Below, piece by piece: positions 34,767 to 43,399 of a stretch of 64,000 bases of DNA. The notes below the pieces were generated by a model, which searched no databases, was not told the DNA's origin, and saw only the letters and a program-made list of their open reading frames with translations. Made by a program: the position numbers and the translations under genes. The stretch is from NCBI RefSeq assembly GCF_000306965.1, contig NZ_JH976434.1, positions 196,943 to 260,942 of the forward strand, in the 5' to 3' direction. This DNA is from Amphibacillus jilinensis Y1. GTDB taxonomy: Bacteria > Bacillota > Bacilli > Bacillales > Amphibacillaceae. Each line of letters opens with the position of its first letter. Position 1 is the stretch's first letter.

Positions 34767-35474
34767 ATGGTACTTTTCTTTTAAAGAAACAATATAATCC
34801 ATAATTTTAACAATCTCTTCATCGTTCGAATCATTATTAATTTTATTTAGAATTGAATTGTTCCACAGTCTTAACATTATGATCTTTTTATAAATATCCC
34901 ATCGCAAACCACTCTTGAATTGCAGCGTAACACTATAGTTATTGATTTTCTTTGTTATAACTCTGTGAAATTTGACACGCCAAATTTTTATATCCTTGAT
35001 GAGTAACATACCCAACAACGGATAATCATCTTCATTGAAATACCTTAAAAAAAGTATTAATTGTCCTATGTATCGTTCCATGTACCATAAGTACACAGAT
35101 GTTTCACAGTCCAAATTTTTTTCATGCTTTGACCTAGCCTCTTGGATACTAGCTAAAAAACTCAAAACACTTTCCTTACTATTAAATATAGAAGGATACG
35201 CTTCGTTTCCTCCAAACATATCCACCTCTTCTTCAGAACGTTCAACTCCATTCACTATATCGTATCTTTCTATGACTGACGCTTCAATTTCAATTTCGCG
35301 TACTTCCAACAAAGCTTTAATTATCTTATCACCAATTATATTTTGAAACTTCATCCTTTGTTCATTTTTTAATTTTTTCTTGTAAAAAAAATGAGTGATT
35401 GTAGCACCAATACCACTGCTAAGAATAATTAAAATCAGCTCATTATTTAGTGTTATTTCAAGAAAACCCTTCAT
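34749..35474 (-). CDS. Membrane-anchored accessory protein, unknown
   Basis: 241 residues. One N-terminal membrane helix (about 10-30, ELILIILSSGIGATITHFF) is followed by a soluble helical cytosolic domain with many charged residues. AAAGGAG precedes the ATG but lies in one arm of a 13-bp inverted repeat. No family recognised. N-anchored helical proteins of this size are common among phage exclusion and host defence genes (inference). Confidence 0.55.
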   Translation of the reverse strand: MKGFLEITLNNELILIILSSGIGATITHFFYKKKLKNEQRMKFQNIIGDKIIKALLEVREIEIEASVIERYDIVNGVERSEEEVDMFGGNEAYPSIFNSKESVLSFLASIQEARSKHEKNLDCETSVYLWYMERYIGQLILFLRYFNEDDYPLLGMLLIKDIKIWRVKFHRVITKKINNYSVTLQFKSGLRWDIYKKIIMLRLWNNSILNKINNDSNDEEIVKIMDYIVSLKEKYHKPFTG

Positions 35475-35481
35475 TAAAACA

Positions 35482-35524
35482 CTCCTTTTACGTCTATAAA
35501 TGTTATTATTCGACGTAAAAGGAG
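35482..35524 (-). promoter_or_regulatory. SD-sequestering inverted repeat in the 34749 leader
   Basis: CTCCTTTTACGTC and GACGTAAAAGGAG are perfect 13-bp arms with a 17-base loop. On the minus-strand RNA the ribosome site AAAGGAG would be paired. The loop holds GAATAATAACATTTATA. No T-run follows, so it is a leader element rather than the endolysin terminator. Confidence 0.5.
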
Positions 35525-35557
35525 AAGGTTCCTGTTATGATTATTGATTCGATGATT

Positions 35558-36424
35558 TTACTTAACTCTAATTTTCTGACCAGGCTGAATAATAAATTTT
35601 GGTCCTTTAACCTGTGGATTAAGCTGCTTAATTTTGCTTAAGCTAATACCATAATTTTCAGCAATCACGCTTAAACTATCACCTAATTTGACAGTATAAT
35701 GCTTAATATCAGAGCCACCGTTAATCTTTAGATTTTGACCAACTGTAATTAAATTTGGATTGCTGATGTTGTTGTCACTAGCAAGCTTATTAACTGTTGT
35801 GCCGTAACGTTGAGCTATAGCAGACAATGTATCGCCTGACCTAACTGTATAGGTTGTAGACCTGTTACCTGTTGATTGAGTAGCTTTTTTCTTTAACCCC
35901 AAAATCTTAACCAATCCGCTGACATGGCCATCTGCAATCTTGTCTAAAAACGCTGCTGATTTTAGGTTATTGGCATCTGTTGCATTATCAATAAATCCAT
36001 TTTCTGTCAATACAGCCGGCATGTTTGTTTGTCTTAACACTGCAAAGTTAGCTGACTTTTTACCGCGATTGTTAAAGCCTGTTGCGCTAACATTAGCCTT
36101 GTTTAACTCGTCTTGGTTATCTCTTGTTGCTTGCGATACATTACCGTTAAAGATAAAGTCCTCGTAACCAGTACCGCCACCAGCGTTAATATGGATCGAT
36201 ACAAAGTAATCAGCACCCCAGTCATTAGCGTCCTTAGCGCGGTTAGTCAGCGATACAAACGTATCATTGGTACGACTTAACTTAACTTGTACATCGTTAT
36301 AATCGCCTAGTTTAGACTGGATTCGCTTTGCAATGTCTAAAACGATATCCTTCTCCTGCAATCCATTAGCAACCGCTCCTGGATCTTTACCGCCATGTCC
36401 TGGATCAATGAATATTTTTGTCAT
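35558..36424 (-). CDS. Endolysin: N-acetylmuramoyl-L-alanine amidase with two LysM
   Basis: 288 residues. An Amidase_3 zinc domain (1-180) has [12 protein letters not shown] (His), the Glu of [20 protein letters not shown] (His) and LTENGFIDN (Glu). Two LysM repeats follow ([40 protein letters not shown]), which bind peptidoglycan. It cleaves the amide between glycan and peptide at lysis. No signal peptide, so it needs the holin. A terminator sits between it and the upstream M14 gene, so its dose depends on read-through or a local promoter. Confidence 0.93.
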   Translation of the reverse strand: MTKIFIDPGHGGKDPGAVANGLQEKDIVLDIAKRIQSKLGDYNDVQVKLSRTNDTFVSLTNRAKDANDWGADYFVSIHINAGGGTGYEDFIFNGNVSQATRDNQDELNKANVSATGFNNRGKKSANFAVLRQTNMPAVLTENGFIDNATDANNLKSAAFLDKIADGHVSGLVKILGLKKKATQSTGNRSTTYTVRSGDTLSAIAQRYGTTVNKLASDNNISNPNLITVGQNLKINGGSDIKHYTVKLGDSLSVIAENYGISLSKIKQLNPQVKGPKFIIQPGQKIRVK

Positions 36425-36448
36425 GTTAAATCTCTCCCTTTATATAAA

Positions 36449-36474
36449 TTAAAAAGACGCTCATTGAGCGCCTT
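36449..36474 (-). terminator. Terminator between the M14 peptidase and endolysin genes
   Basis: On the minus strand GGCGCTC AATG AGCGTC followed by TTTTTAATTT. Confidence 0.75.
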
Positions 36475-36498
36475 AATTTTGGTTATTAAATTTTTTAA

Positions 36499-37413
36499 CT
36501 ATAGTGAAGTTTTATGCCGCTTAATCACACCATCTTGTATAATTGGACTACTGCTCAATTCTATCTTTCTTTGTTCGAAATATTTCATCGAAGTCAGCAA
36601 AAATAAATATACCATCGCAAATCCATACTTCATTATCTCTTGATCACTTAATGGTGCATCTATTCCAGAAGGCGTTGTGACAGGTCTAACTATTTCCGTT
36701 ATATAAGAAAGAGTATATGGAGTATAAGGGTTATTTTGATCTCTCATATATCTTCGAGCCAAGCCGCGGCTTAACGAGTCAAAGCCATCCCATCTTACAA
36801 CTGGTTGCTTTGCATACAAACTTAAAGAGTCCGCAAATAAATCTCTAATTTTCTCAGTCGGATACTGACCGTTACCCACAATAAGGTTGTGACCATGACT
36901 GCCATCCATTCCTCTTCGAAACAAATGAATATCATAAAATGAGAAGGGCTTTACTTGATCCATCACATTCCGGACATTTCTTGATTCAGCCTGAGAGAAA
37001 TTATCAAAATCTCTATTAAGATCCACCCCATTAGAATTAAAACGCCCAATATTATTTCCCTCACTATGAGAAGTACGGTCAAATCCATATGGATTGACGA
37101 CAGGTATATATATGATTCGGTACCCTCTCAATAATCGTGCTCGAAACGATTTGTCTGGGAAAGTGTTATCTCTCAATTGTTCCATAAAACTAATGCTTGA
37201 TAGTGCTCCCATCCACTCAGTTCCATGCATGCTAGCAATAATTAAGATTGGCGGTTTTCCTTTGGTCCCCATTTCGATTTTGTACATATCGTAATTCCCA
37301 CTTTGATCTTTACCAATATTACTAACCTCGTCAAATCTTCTGATTCTTTGAACCATTTGGCCATAGGAAGGAAGGGAAAGGTTCCCAGAAAAATCATACG
37401 GTATATTAATCAT
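36499..37413 (-). CDS. M14-family zinc carboxypeptidase, prophage-encoded
   Basis: 304 residues. Zinc ligands are His63 and Glu66 (SMHGTEWMG) and a later His (FYDIHLF, about residue 165). The NPYGFDRTSH...NGVDLNRDF stretch carries substrate-binding Asn-Arg. The likely catalytic Glu is in SYITEIVRP. This is a complete M14 carboxypeptidase core with no signal peptide. It lies between the unknown 145-residue gene and the endolysin and probably trims peptide ends, either cell-wall peptides or phage or host protein. Start ATG 37413. Confidence 0.8.
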   Translation of the reverse strand: MINIPYDFSGNLSLPSYGQMVQRIRRFDEVSNIGKDQSGNYDMYKIEMGTKGKPPILIIASMHGTEWMGALSSISFMEQLRDNTFPDKSFRARLLRGYRIIYIPVVNPYGFDRTSHSEGNNIGRFNSNGVDLNRDFDNFSQAESRNVRNVMDQVKPFSFYDIHLFRRGMDGSHGHNLIVGNGQYPTEKIRDLFADSLSLYAKQPVVRWDGFDSLSRGLARRYMRDQNNPYTPYTLSYITEIVRPVTTPSGIDAPLSDQEIMKYGFAMVYLFLLTSMKYFEQRKIELSSSPIIQDGVIKRHKTSL

Positions 37414-37421
37414 TTTTACAC

Positions 37422-37859
37422 CTACATCTCTCTATAAATTACTTTATAAGTAACGGTATGGTTTGCAGTAGGAGTACCGTTATGTTTAAAAGCCAACCTT
37501 GATCCTCCAGGTAAAATCATTGGTGTTTTTAAATTAAATTTATACTGGCTTGAACTTGAATCATAAGCGACTACTTCAAAGTTAGCATGACCATCATTCG
37601 AAATTCTAATAGGAGTAGCTATCCACCTAGTACCATTCGGATTTACAGTTTGAAATAACTGCCCCTCATAATTATGGTTAGCATTTGTTGAATCAATGTT
37701 TAATACAGGGAAAATATTTGTGCTCGTTACAGTAAACTCCATAAAATCAATTACGATATCCTTATCCCACTCTTCATAAACAACATGAGTTGTATTACTT
37801 GTAAAAGTAAGATTCAACTCATTTAATAACTTGACTTGATTACCTAACATAGTATTCAC
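37422..37859 (-). CDS. Beta-rich hypothetical protein
   Basis: 145 residues, no signal or membrane helix, rich in Asn, Thr and Ser with alternating strands (VVYEEWDKDIVIDFMEFTVT, HTVTYKVIYREM). This looks like a jelly-roll or immunoglobulin-like domain, perhaps a tail accessory or receptor-binding protein. AAAGGAG precedes the ATG. It is the first gene after an internal promoter with a large palindromic operator and is followed 9 bp later by the M14 gene. Confidence 0.6.
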   Translation of the reverse strand: MNTMLGNQVKLLNELNLTFTSNTTHVVYEEWDKDIVIDFMEFTVTSTNIFPVLNIDSTNANHNYEGQLFQTVNPNGTRWIATPIRISNDGHANFEVVAYDSSSSQYKFNLKTPMILPGGSRLAFKHNGTPTANHTVTYKVIYREM

Positions 37860-37867
37860 TCCTTTTT

Positions 37868-37923
37868 AATAAATAAGAACATACGTTCTTATTTATTGTA
37901 CAATCTAACTTATTATTTGTAAA
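37868..37923 (-). promoter_or_regulatory. Internal promoter with palindromic LexA-like operator
   Basis: On the minus strand: TTTACA (37918-37923), 17 bases, TACAAT (37895-37900). Directly after it lies a perfect 30-bp palindrome (37868-37897), arms AATAAATAAGAAC and GTTCTTATTTATT around ATAC. Its core GAACATACGTTC fits the Bacillus LexA box GAACRNRYGTTC; only the outermost C and G are A and T here. The operator covers the expected start point. Confidence 0.55.
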
Positions 37924-37944
37924 TAAACTTGTAAAAATTTTTTA

Positions 37945-38370
37945 TTATACATCCTCCTTATCACTAAATTCTTCTCTTACTTCTTCTGTAATGCGTTGAC
38001 TTGTGTCCTCGATATTTCTTAGTTTATTGGCAATATTAGTTGGGACCAGTACACCAACCTCGGCTAAATTTTCAATTATAGACAAACCTTCATTAGCCAT
38101 ATAAAAAAGCACAGTCGCGTATGCAACCATGCCATTTAAACTTAATATCTGATCAATCACGTTGGCCAAGATAATAACCACCAATATAAGCACCTTACGA
38201 GCATATCCAAATAGACTTTTACGTGACCACAAGTTATCATTTTTCCATGCTTTGAAAATACCCGTTACAATGTCTAAGGCCATCAGTAACAACAACAAAT
38301 GCAAAAACTTAACATCACCAAATAAGTAAAATCGCGCAGCTTCTAAATGTTCCAAATTAACAACCTCCAT
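37945..38370 (-). CDS. Phage holin (phi29-type/Holin_4)
   Basis: 141 residues with membrane segments at about 22-40, 60-78 and 85-105, a LDIVTGIFKAWKNDNLWSRKSLFGYARKV motif region typical of the toxin-secretion/lysis holin family, and a charged cytosolic tail. It forms membrane lesions that release the endolysin. The start is ATG 38370. Confidence 0.88.
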   Translation of the reverse strand: MEVVNLEHLEAARFYLFGDVKFLHLLLLLMALDIVTGIFKAWKNDNLWSRKSLFGYARKVLILVVIILANVIDQILSLNGMVAYATVLFYMANEGLSIIENLAEVGVLVPTNIANKLRNIEDTSQRITEEVREEFSDKEDV

Positions 38371-38429
38371 TTTCTTTTCATCTCCTTGTTTTTCATAATG
38401 TAAAGACCCCCTCTATGTGTATTTGGGTA

Positions 38430-38458
38430 TAAAAAAGACACCTCTTAATGAGATGCCA
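38430..38458 (-). terminator. Terminator upstream of the holin gene
   Basis: On the minus strand GGCATCTC ATTAA GAGGTGTC with G-U pairs, followed by TTTTTTA. It ends the 160-residue accessory gene's transcript. Confidence 0.65.
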
Positions 38459-38482
38459 GTGTATTAATTACATATAGCGCGC

Positions 38483-38965
38483 CTAAATGTTAATATTTCC
38501 CCACTTATTTTTCCTATGTGCTTCTATGTGGCTTTCGATACTAGTTAATATTTTCAAGTAATCATCTACTAGAAATTCATGGTTATTTTCATCAATTTCT
38601 TCATAATAATCACACTCTTCTACCTTACGGTCAATTGACCTAATGAGTGAAGCTACATCAGAATGAATCAAATGATAATTATTAAAAAGCTTAGGTCTCA
38701 TTTCCTCTAAATAAGTATTTAAGTTGAATTCTCTAAGATTACCGTGATGCTCAATTAAAGCAAGCTCACCGTCCAATCTAATAATTTCAGTATAAATCTT
38801 TAAAATTTCATTCACATCTTTATCAATTTTAGCTTGTTTTTCTTTTTCCCACTCTTTTTCAAATAAATCCACTTGGGATTTCCTTGAGATATACCCCCCA
38901 ATAAATGTGGCAAATAGCACCCCAACTACAGGTAAAATATCTTTTAAGAATTCTAAAATAAGCAT
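38483..38965 (-). CDS. Membrane-anchored accessory protein, unknown
   Basis: 160 residues. One N-terminal helix (ILPVVGVLFATFIGGYIS) is followed by a long charged helical region (KSQVDLFEKEWEKEKQAKIDKDVNEILKIY). Same layout as the 241-residue protein at 34749, and its leader also has a TGTCGAA box (38998-39004) and TATAGACGT. It sits between the tail and lysis genes but has its own terminator, so it is a separately expressed insert. Confidence 0.55.
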   Translation of the reverse strand: MLILEFLKDILPVVGVLFATFIGGYISRKSQVDLFEKEWEKEKQAKIDKDVNEILKIYTEIIRLDGELALIEHHGNLREFNLNTYLEEMRPKLFNNYHLIHSDVASLIRSIDRKVEECDYYEEIDENNHEFLVDDYLKILTSIESHIEAHRKNKWGNINI

Positions 38966-39038
38966 TCAATCCACCCTCTTTCACGTCTATATCTACTTTC
39001 GACAAGAAGGGACAAAAGTCCTGCATAAAAAATACGCC

Positions 39039-39116
39039 CTACTCGGCGCTTGGTTCCAATTCTCCTTTAATAAAAACGTTACCTTTTTCATCAATTTTGA
39101 TATTTCCTAGTTCCAA
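39039..39116 (-). CDS. Possible 25-residue microprotein
   Basis: TTG start 10 bases after GAGGAGG. The product (start MELGNIKIDEKGN) is acidic. Only the strong ribosome site supports it; XkdX-like tiny proteins occupy this place in related phages, but the sequence is not like XkdX. Confidence 0.3.
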   Translation of the reverse strand: MELGNIKIDEKGNVFIKGELEPSAE

Positions 39117-39162
39117 CGCAACATCACCTCCTCATAATAGAAAAAAATGATTTGAAATCGAT

Positions 39163-39321
39163 CTATTCAGTACTGTCATTAGTATTTTTCAACTGTTCGA
39201 TTTCTTGTTTGATCCGCTCGTTTTCCTCTGATAATACAGCGACTTTTTTGTTCGCCTGAGCTAATTGTTGTGCGTACTCTGTACTCAGATTGTCGATTAT
39301 TTTATTTACGTCTTGATTCAT
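39163..39321 (-). CDS. 52-residue coiled-coil phage protein
   Basis: Starts MNQDVNKIIDNL and continues as one amphipathic helix (QANKKVAVLSEENERIKQEI). GAGGAGG precedes two adjacent ATGs; the second (39321) overlaps the stop of the tail tip gene, giving translational coupling. It resembles small tail-assembly helpers found after Tal genes. Confidence 0.7.
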   Translation of the reverse strand: MNQDVNKIIDNLSTEYAQQLAQANKKVAVLSEENERIKQEIEQLKNTNDSTE

Positions 39322-42300
39322 CATTCCGCCTCCTCATTATCCTCTGTAACTAACCCCATGTACTCACTCTCATGATTACGTCTCAACCCAAATACCTCAA
39401 ATACAACTTGTGCAACATCATCCGTTTGGACATCAACATAAAATCCTTTGTCGGTCTTTTGAGTGATTTTAACAGTACAAGGTGTTTGCTCATAAATCCT
39501 TACGTAAAACTCACCTGTGATCGTCTCAAGAAACATCTCGTTGATTGTTATAAAATGCTGACCGCTCTCTAGCTCTTTTACGATCATGTCAAAAAACCAG
39601 TTTTGCGTGCCCTCGTACGCATACATCAGACGTTTGCCGTAGTTATCTGTCTGCACAGTAGCTGACTTAGTGCCATCGACAGTAAAATTACCTGACACGT
39701 TTAAAATATTGTGAAAACGTGCGTTTCCGCTCTGAAAAATCGTAAAAGTATCGTCAAAATTACTACCGTTTTGATGCGATCTTACCTTAAATTCGCCAGC
39801 AGACCTGTTGTGATAGAATGTAAAGTGATCGTTCGAGTGCAGACCAATAGTGTGGTTTTTAGGCAAGTTTATTCCATTAGACGTTCCGGACGTGCTTATC
39901 AGGTTAATGCCTCCACTCCCGACAATGGTAATTTCGGTAGTTCTTAAATCCTCGGTTCTTAACGAGCTAGCTATTACTTCCCCTGTTAAAGACGCCCACA
40001 GACCTGATTCCTGATTGTAAATGACGGGGTAGTTACCCTCAACTAGTTGTAAACCGTCTACTGAAACCCATCGGTTACTTGTGCTTGTGAGCACGACTAA
40101 TAAAAATTCTATATCTAACATATCGTTAGGTACAGTAAAAGTAAACGAGTGTCTCTCTAAAGTATAATCACTCTTAACTGTTGGGAAGTTGTGGCTGGCT
40201 AACAAAGTTCCTATACCACTCGAATCATCCGTTCTGTAAATTTCAACCCTAGGCACGCCTCCGGTCGTTGTATTTATTTGTCTCCGGAAATGACCTGAAA
40301 GTGTGTACGATTCTCCACGATTCAACCTCGCAACGTAAGTATGCAACGAGTCACCACTTCTAACACAGGCATTTTTCCTCCCAAAAGGGGAGATCCAATC
40401 CTTATCATACCCTGGTTCAACGCCCCCGATCTTTGGATTTCCTTGATGCGGATACCAATAAGTACTCTGAGACAAATCTGTCGACAAATCCGCCCAATTA
40501 TAAGTTATATTTGCAGTAGACAAGTCGAAAGAACATAATTCAAACGAATGATCTCGTATTAAATTTTCTTTAGAAACTACCGAATACTTTTCGTCTGATT
40601 CTGACTCTTTTAAAAAGAAATCTCCATCAATAGCTGTTATACTAACACCGGTTATATCCCCAGCCGTTATCGACCCTAGATTACCTGTAACTGCGGATAA
40701 CTCAGCAACATCCAATTTATCAGCAGTAACACTGTGTATCTTAGCGCTCGTAATCGTAGCATCTTCGATTTTAGCGTTAGTAATTGCCCCGTTTTCAATT
40801 TTCGCATTAGAAATAGCACCGTTTTGTATAGCGGCATTTCCGATAGCTGCATTAGCAATTATTCCGCTTTCTGCCGTTATCGTACCTGTTGCTATTTCAT
40901 TAGATGTTACGGTATTAGCGTATATATTTCCGCCATCAATGTATGTTGTATCTTCGTATCCCCACAGTTTTAAAGGTGCGTTGTCTGCATAGTCTTGTTG
41001 GTCTTCTGGTGCTGGAGTCCAGTCGGTTCGTTTATTTCCTCTTTCCAGTTTTGCTTCTTTATATTCAGATTCATAAGTGACCCCGGTTGGTCTGTTCTGT
41101 ATGCACAATCTTATATAATACGTTCCTTCTGGTATTACGCTCGTAACTGTAGATAAGCCTTCTTCTCCATTATCGATATCATTTCCATATACATTCAAAT
41201 GATTTGTATTATCTTCCCTCTCAAATCTAAATCTAACTGCGCCACCAAAGTCTTCGTGCGACTTTAAAAACGCACTAAACGTTATTTCATCCCCGTGTTT
41301 TAATCCAACGCTATCAATAGTAATTCTCTCGACAGTTGCGTAAAACGTTGAGTGTTCAGCAACTTCAAATGCGTTGCTAGTTTCTTTTAATAAATTCCTT
41401 CCGCCAATCTCTATCTTAGTAGGATTATACCCATCATCAAACTGTACCCCACTGCCAATCTGTATACGCTCAGAGGCAATAACACCGGCGGTAATTTTTT
41501 CAGCGTGAATGTTATCTATTTTAGCGTTAGTTACCGCTAAATCTTGAATGGCAGCCGAACCAACGGCAAGCTCAGCGATCTTGGCTTCCGTAATCGCATA
41601 GTTTTCAATCTTATTTGTTTCAACAGAACCATCGGCTAGTTTTTCGGCTGTGACCGCTAACTCATCAAGTTTATCGTTTTCAATAGCCCCATTCTGAATT
41701 TTAATCGCCGATATAGAATCATTAGCTAACTTTTCCTCATCTACTGCATTATTAGCTAATTTTTCTGTGATAACGGACCCATTGGCTAGTTTTTCCGCTG
41801 TAACTGCAAGGTCTGCTAACTTTTCGGCATTAATAGCGCTCATTTCAACGTCAATATCTTGTACTCTGACTGTCTGTGCGCTAACTTCTGACGAATAACC
41901 AGACGCTGTACCTCTCGTGTTTACCGCCCTAACTCTGAAAAACCAGATTTCGTTCGTCTCGGCTTCAAACATGATGCTTCCTGCCTTACCACTCCACACT
42001 AAATTACTAACAGCAGGTGTAAAACCGGGTGTCTGTGACGCATAAACTTCGTATGACGCAATGGTAGATGAGCTATTGTAATCCCATTTAGCCGATATAA
42101 CCTTAAAAAAACCTTCCGCTACCACGTTTTGTGGTGTCGATGGCTGATCATCTCTAAAGTTATTATCATCAATCTCAACGTTTTCTACGGCTGTATCTGC
42201 GTAATCTTTCGAGTTGCTGTATACAGTTAAATCTCGTTGCTCGATTTCATCTTTATTATACGTATATTCCTGTACTTGAGCGAGACTTACCTTACTAGCT

Positions 42301-43385
42301 ATCTGTTGTTGCATTTGTTGCCAAACTGCATTTACCTCTTCCTCTGTATACTCAACATAATCACCTAAAGTAACTGTCTTTTGCGATACATCAGTGATCG
42401 ACCTGTCCATTGTATGGATTCGAGCTTCTAAATAAAGAGGTGGACTAAAACTGGTCTCCTTTAGTTTGATCACTTGCCCAAATCTTAGTTGTTTGTTTTC
42501 CATGCCTGGTACATGCTCAAGATCGGCGATGGTAGTTTCATAGGATATTAACGCATTAATCTGCTTATCCAACTGTACTTGCGTCAGTTCAGTTAAACGT
42601 TCAAGTGAAGGATCTTCGTCAGTAAACTGTGGCTCATACGTTTTAATGATATGCCGGCCGTCTTTACTCCATCGTTGTCGAGCTTCCTCATCCTCGACCA
42701 ATACTTCTAATCGTGTGCCATCTTCCTGTATTGGACCAAGTCCAACAAGTGCAGTCACTACATCATCAATATTAAAAATACGTCTAATGTTGATTAAGTC
42801 TTTACCAAGCGTAATTTCACGACCTTCCCACACGCCGTCTGGTTCAACAAGATCAACATATCGACCTGTTACTCGATTTGCGCTCACTTCAATTCTAAAG
42901 CTTAATTCTAAATTAAATAGAGTTGCTATGCGCTTTAAAAACGAATACGGGTTAGTGTGGTTTTCGATTTCTATTGTTCGACTGCCTGTAAATTCAATTA
43001 CACCTAATTCCCACCCCGTATTAGCAAGCGCAAATTGTCCAGCTGTGGACGCTGTTGCGCCCGATAGTATCTGTGGTGATATGACTTTAGCTGTTTTTAA
43101 GGATAGATAACTAGCTGTTGATAAAACTTCGACCTTTTTACCATCTAGGTCAGTAAATTGCTCCACCTGGTTAATTGTAAATTCAACATACCGACCATCT
43201 TCGCCTGGGATGATTAAGTGATTACGATCTTCTAAAAATTGACCAAATTCCATACCCGAAAAGGTCATAAATTGAAACGTCTCTAAAGTGTCCTCTAAAG
43301 ACTTGTGGTGGTTATTGTCTAGTATATTTTTTGATGTGATCACATCAAGCACATGGCTACCGTCTGTTATGTGTATTTGACTCAT
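39321..43385 (-). CDS. Tail tip/tail-associated endopeptidase-type protein (Tal)
   Basis: 1354 residues. The first 370 match the prophage endopeptidase-tail hub domain (gp27/gp44-like, ITDGSHVLDVITSKN to TLGDYVEYTEEEV). Then comes a fibronectin III-like domain (about 410-510). Two blocks of short repeats of the type AxTxEKLAxGSV / AIxNAKIENGAIT follow at about residues 515-640 and 820-910, forming a fibre-like shaft. Between and after them are carbohydrate-binding-like beta domains (KETSNAFEVAEHSTFYATVE). The C-terminus has a collar typical of tail spikes (FFDMIVKELESGQHFITINEMF). It follows Dit. Confidence 0.85.
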   Translation of the reverse strand: MSQIHITDGSHVLDVITSKNILDNNHHKSLEDTLETFQFMTFSGMEFGQFLEDRNHLIIPGEDGRYVEFTINQVEQFTDLDGKKVEVLSTASYLSLKTAKVISPQILSGATASTAGQFALANTGWELGVIEFTGSRTIEIENHTNPYSFLKRIATLFNLELSFRIEVSANRVTGRYVDLVEPDGVWEGREITLGKDLINIRRIFNIDDVVTALVGLGPIQEDGTRLEVLVEDEEARQRWSKDGRHIIKTYEPQFTDEDPSLERLTELTQVQLDKQINALISYETTIADLEHVPGMENKQLRFGQVIKLKETSFSPPLYLEARIHTMDRSITDVSQKTVTLGDYVEYTEEEVNAVWQQMQQQIASKVSLAQVQEYTYNKDEIEQRDLTVYSNSKDYADTAVENVEIDDNNFRDDQPSTPQNVVAEGFFKVISAKWDYNSSSTIASYEVYASQTPGFTPAVSNLVWSGKAGSIMFEAETNEIWFFRVRAVNTRGTASGYSSEVSAQTVRVQDIDVEMSAINAEKLADLAVTAEKLANGSVITEKLANNAVDEEKLANDSISAIKIQNGAIENDKLDELAVTAEKLADGSVETNKIENYAITEAKIAELAVGSAAIQDLAVTNAKIDNIHAEKITAGVIASERIQIGSGVQFDDGYNPTKIEIGGRNLLKETSNAFEVAEHSTFYATVERITIDSVGLKHGDEITFSAFLKSHEDFGGAVRFRFEREDNTNHLNVYGNDIDNGEEGLSTVTSVIPEGTYYIRLCIQNRPTGVTYESEYKEAKLERGNKRTDWTPAPEDQQDYADNAPLKLWGYEDTTYIDGGNIYANTVTSNEIATGTITAESGIIANAAIGNAAIQNGAISNAKIENGAITNAKIEDATITSAKIHSVTADKLDVAELSAVTGNLGSITAGDITGVSITAIDGDFFLKESESDEKYSVVSKENLIRDHSFELCSFDLSTANITYNWADLSTDLSQSTYWYPHQGNPKIGGVEPGYDKDWISPFGRKNACVRSGDSLHTYVARLNRGESYTLSGHFRRQINTTTGGVPRVEIYRTDDSSGIGTLLASHNFPTVKSDYTLERHSFTFTVPNDMLDIEFLLVVLTSTSNRWVSVDGLQLVEGNYPVIYNQESGLWASLTGEVIASSLRTEDLRTTEITIVGSGGINLISTSGTSNGINLPKNHTIGLHSNDHFTFYHNRSAGEFKVRSHQNGSNFDDTFTIFQSGNARFHNILNVSGNFTVDGTKSATVQTDNYGKRLMYAYEGTQNWFFDMIVKELESGQHFITINEMFLETITGEFYVRIYEQTPCTVKITQKTDKGFYVDVQTDDVAQVVFEVFGLRRNHESEYMGLVTEDNEEAE

Positions 43386-43399
43386 TTTATCACCTCACT

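Noticed and set aside
39148-39165. TTTGAAATCGATCTA as a third ScrR operator
   Set aside because: Only half of the palindrome matches and it lies in the prophage within a small gene's 3' end.
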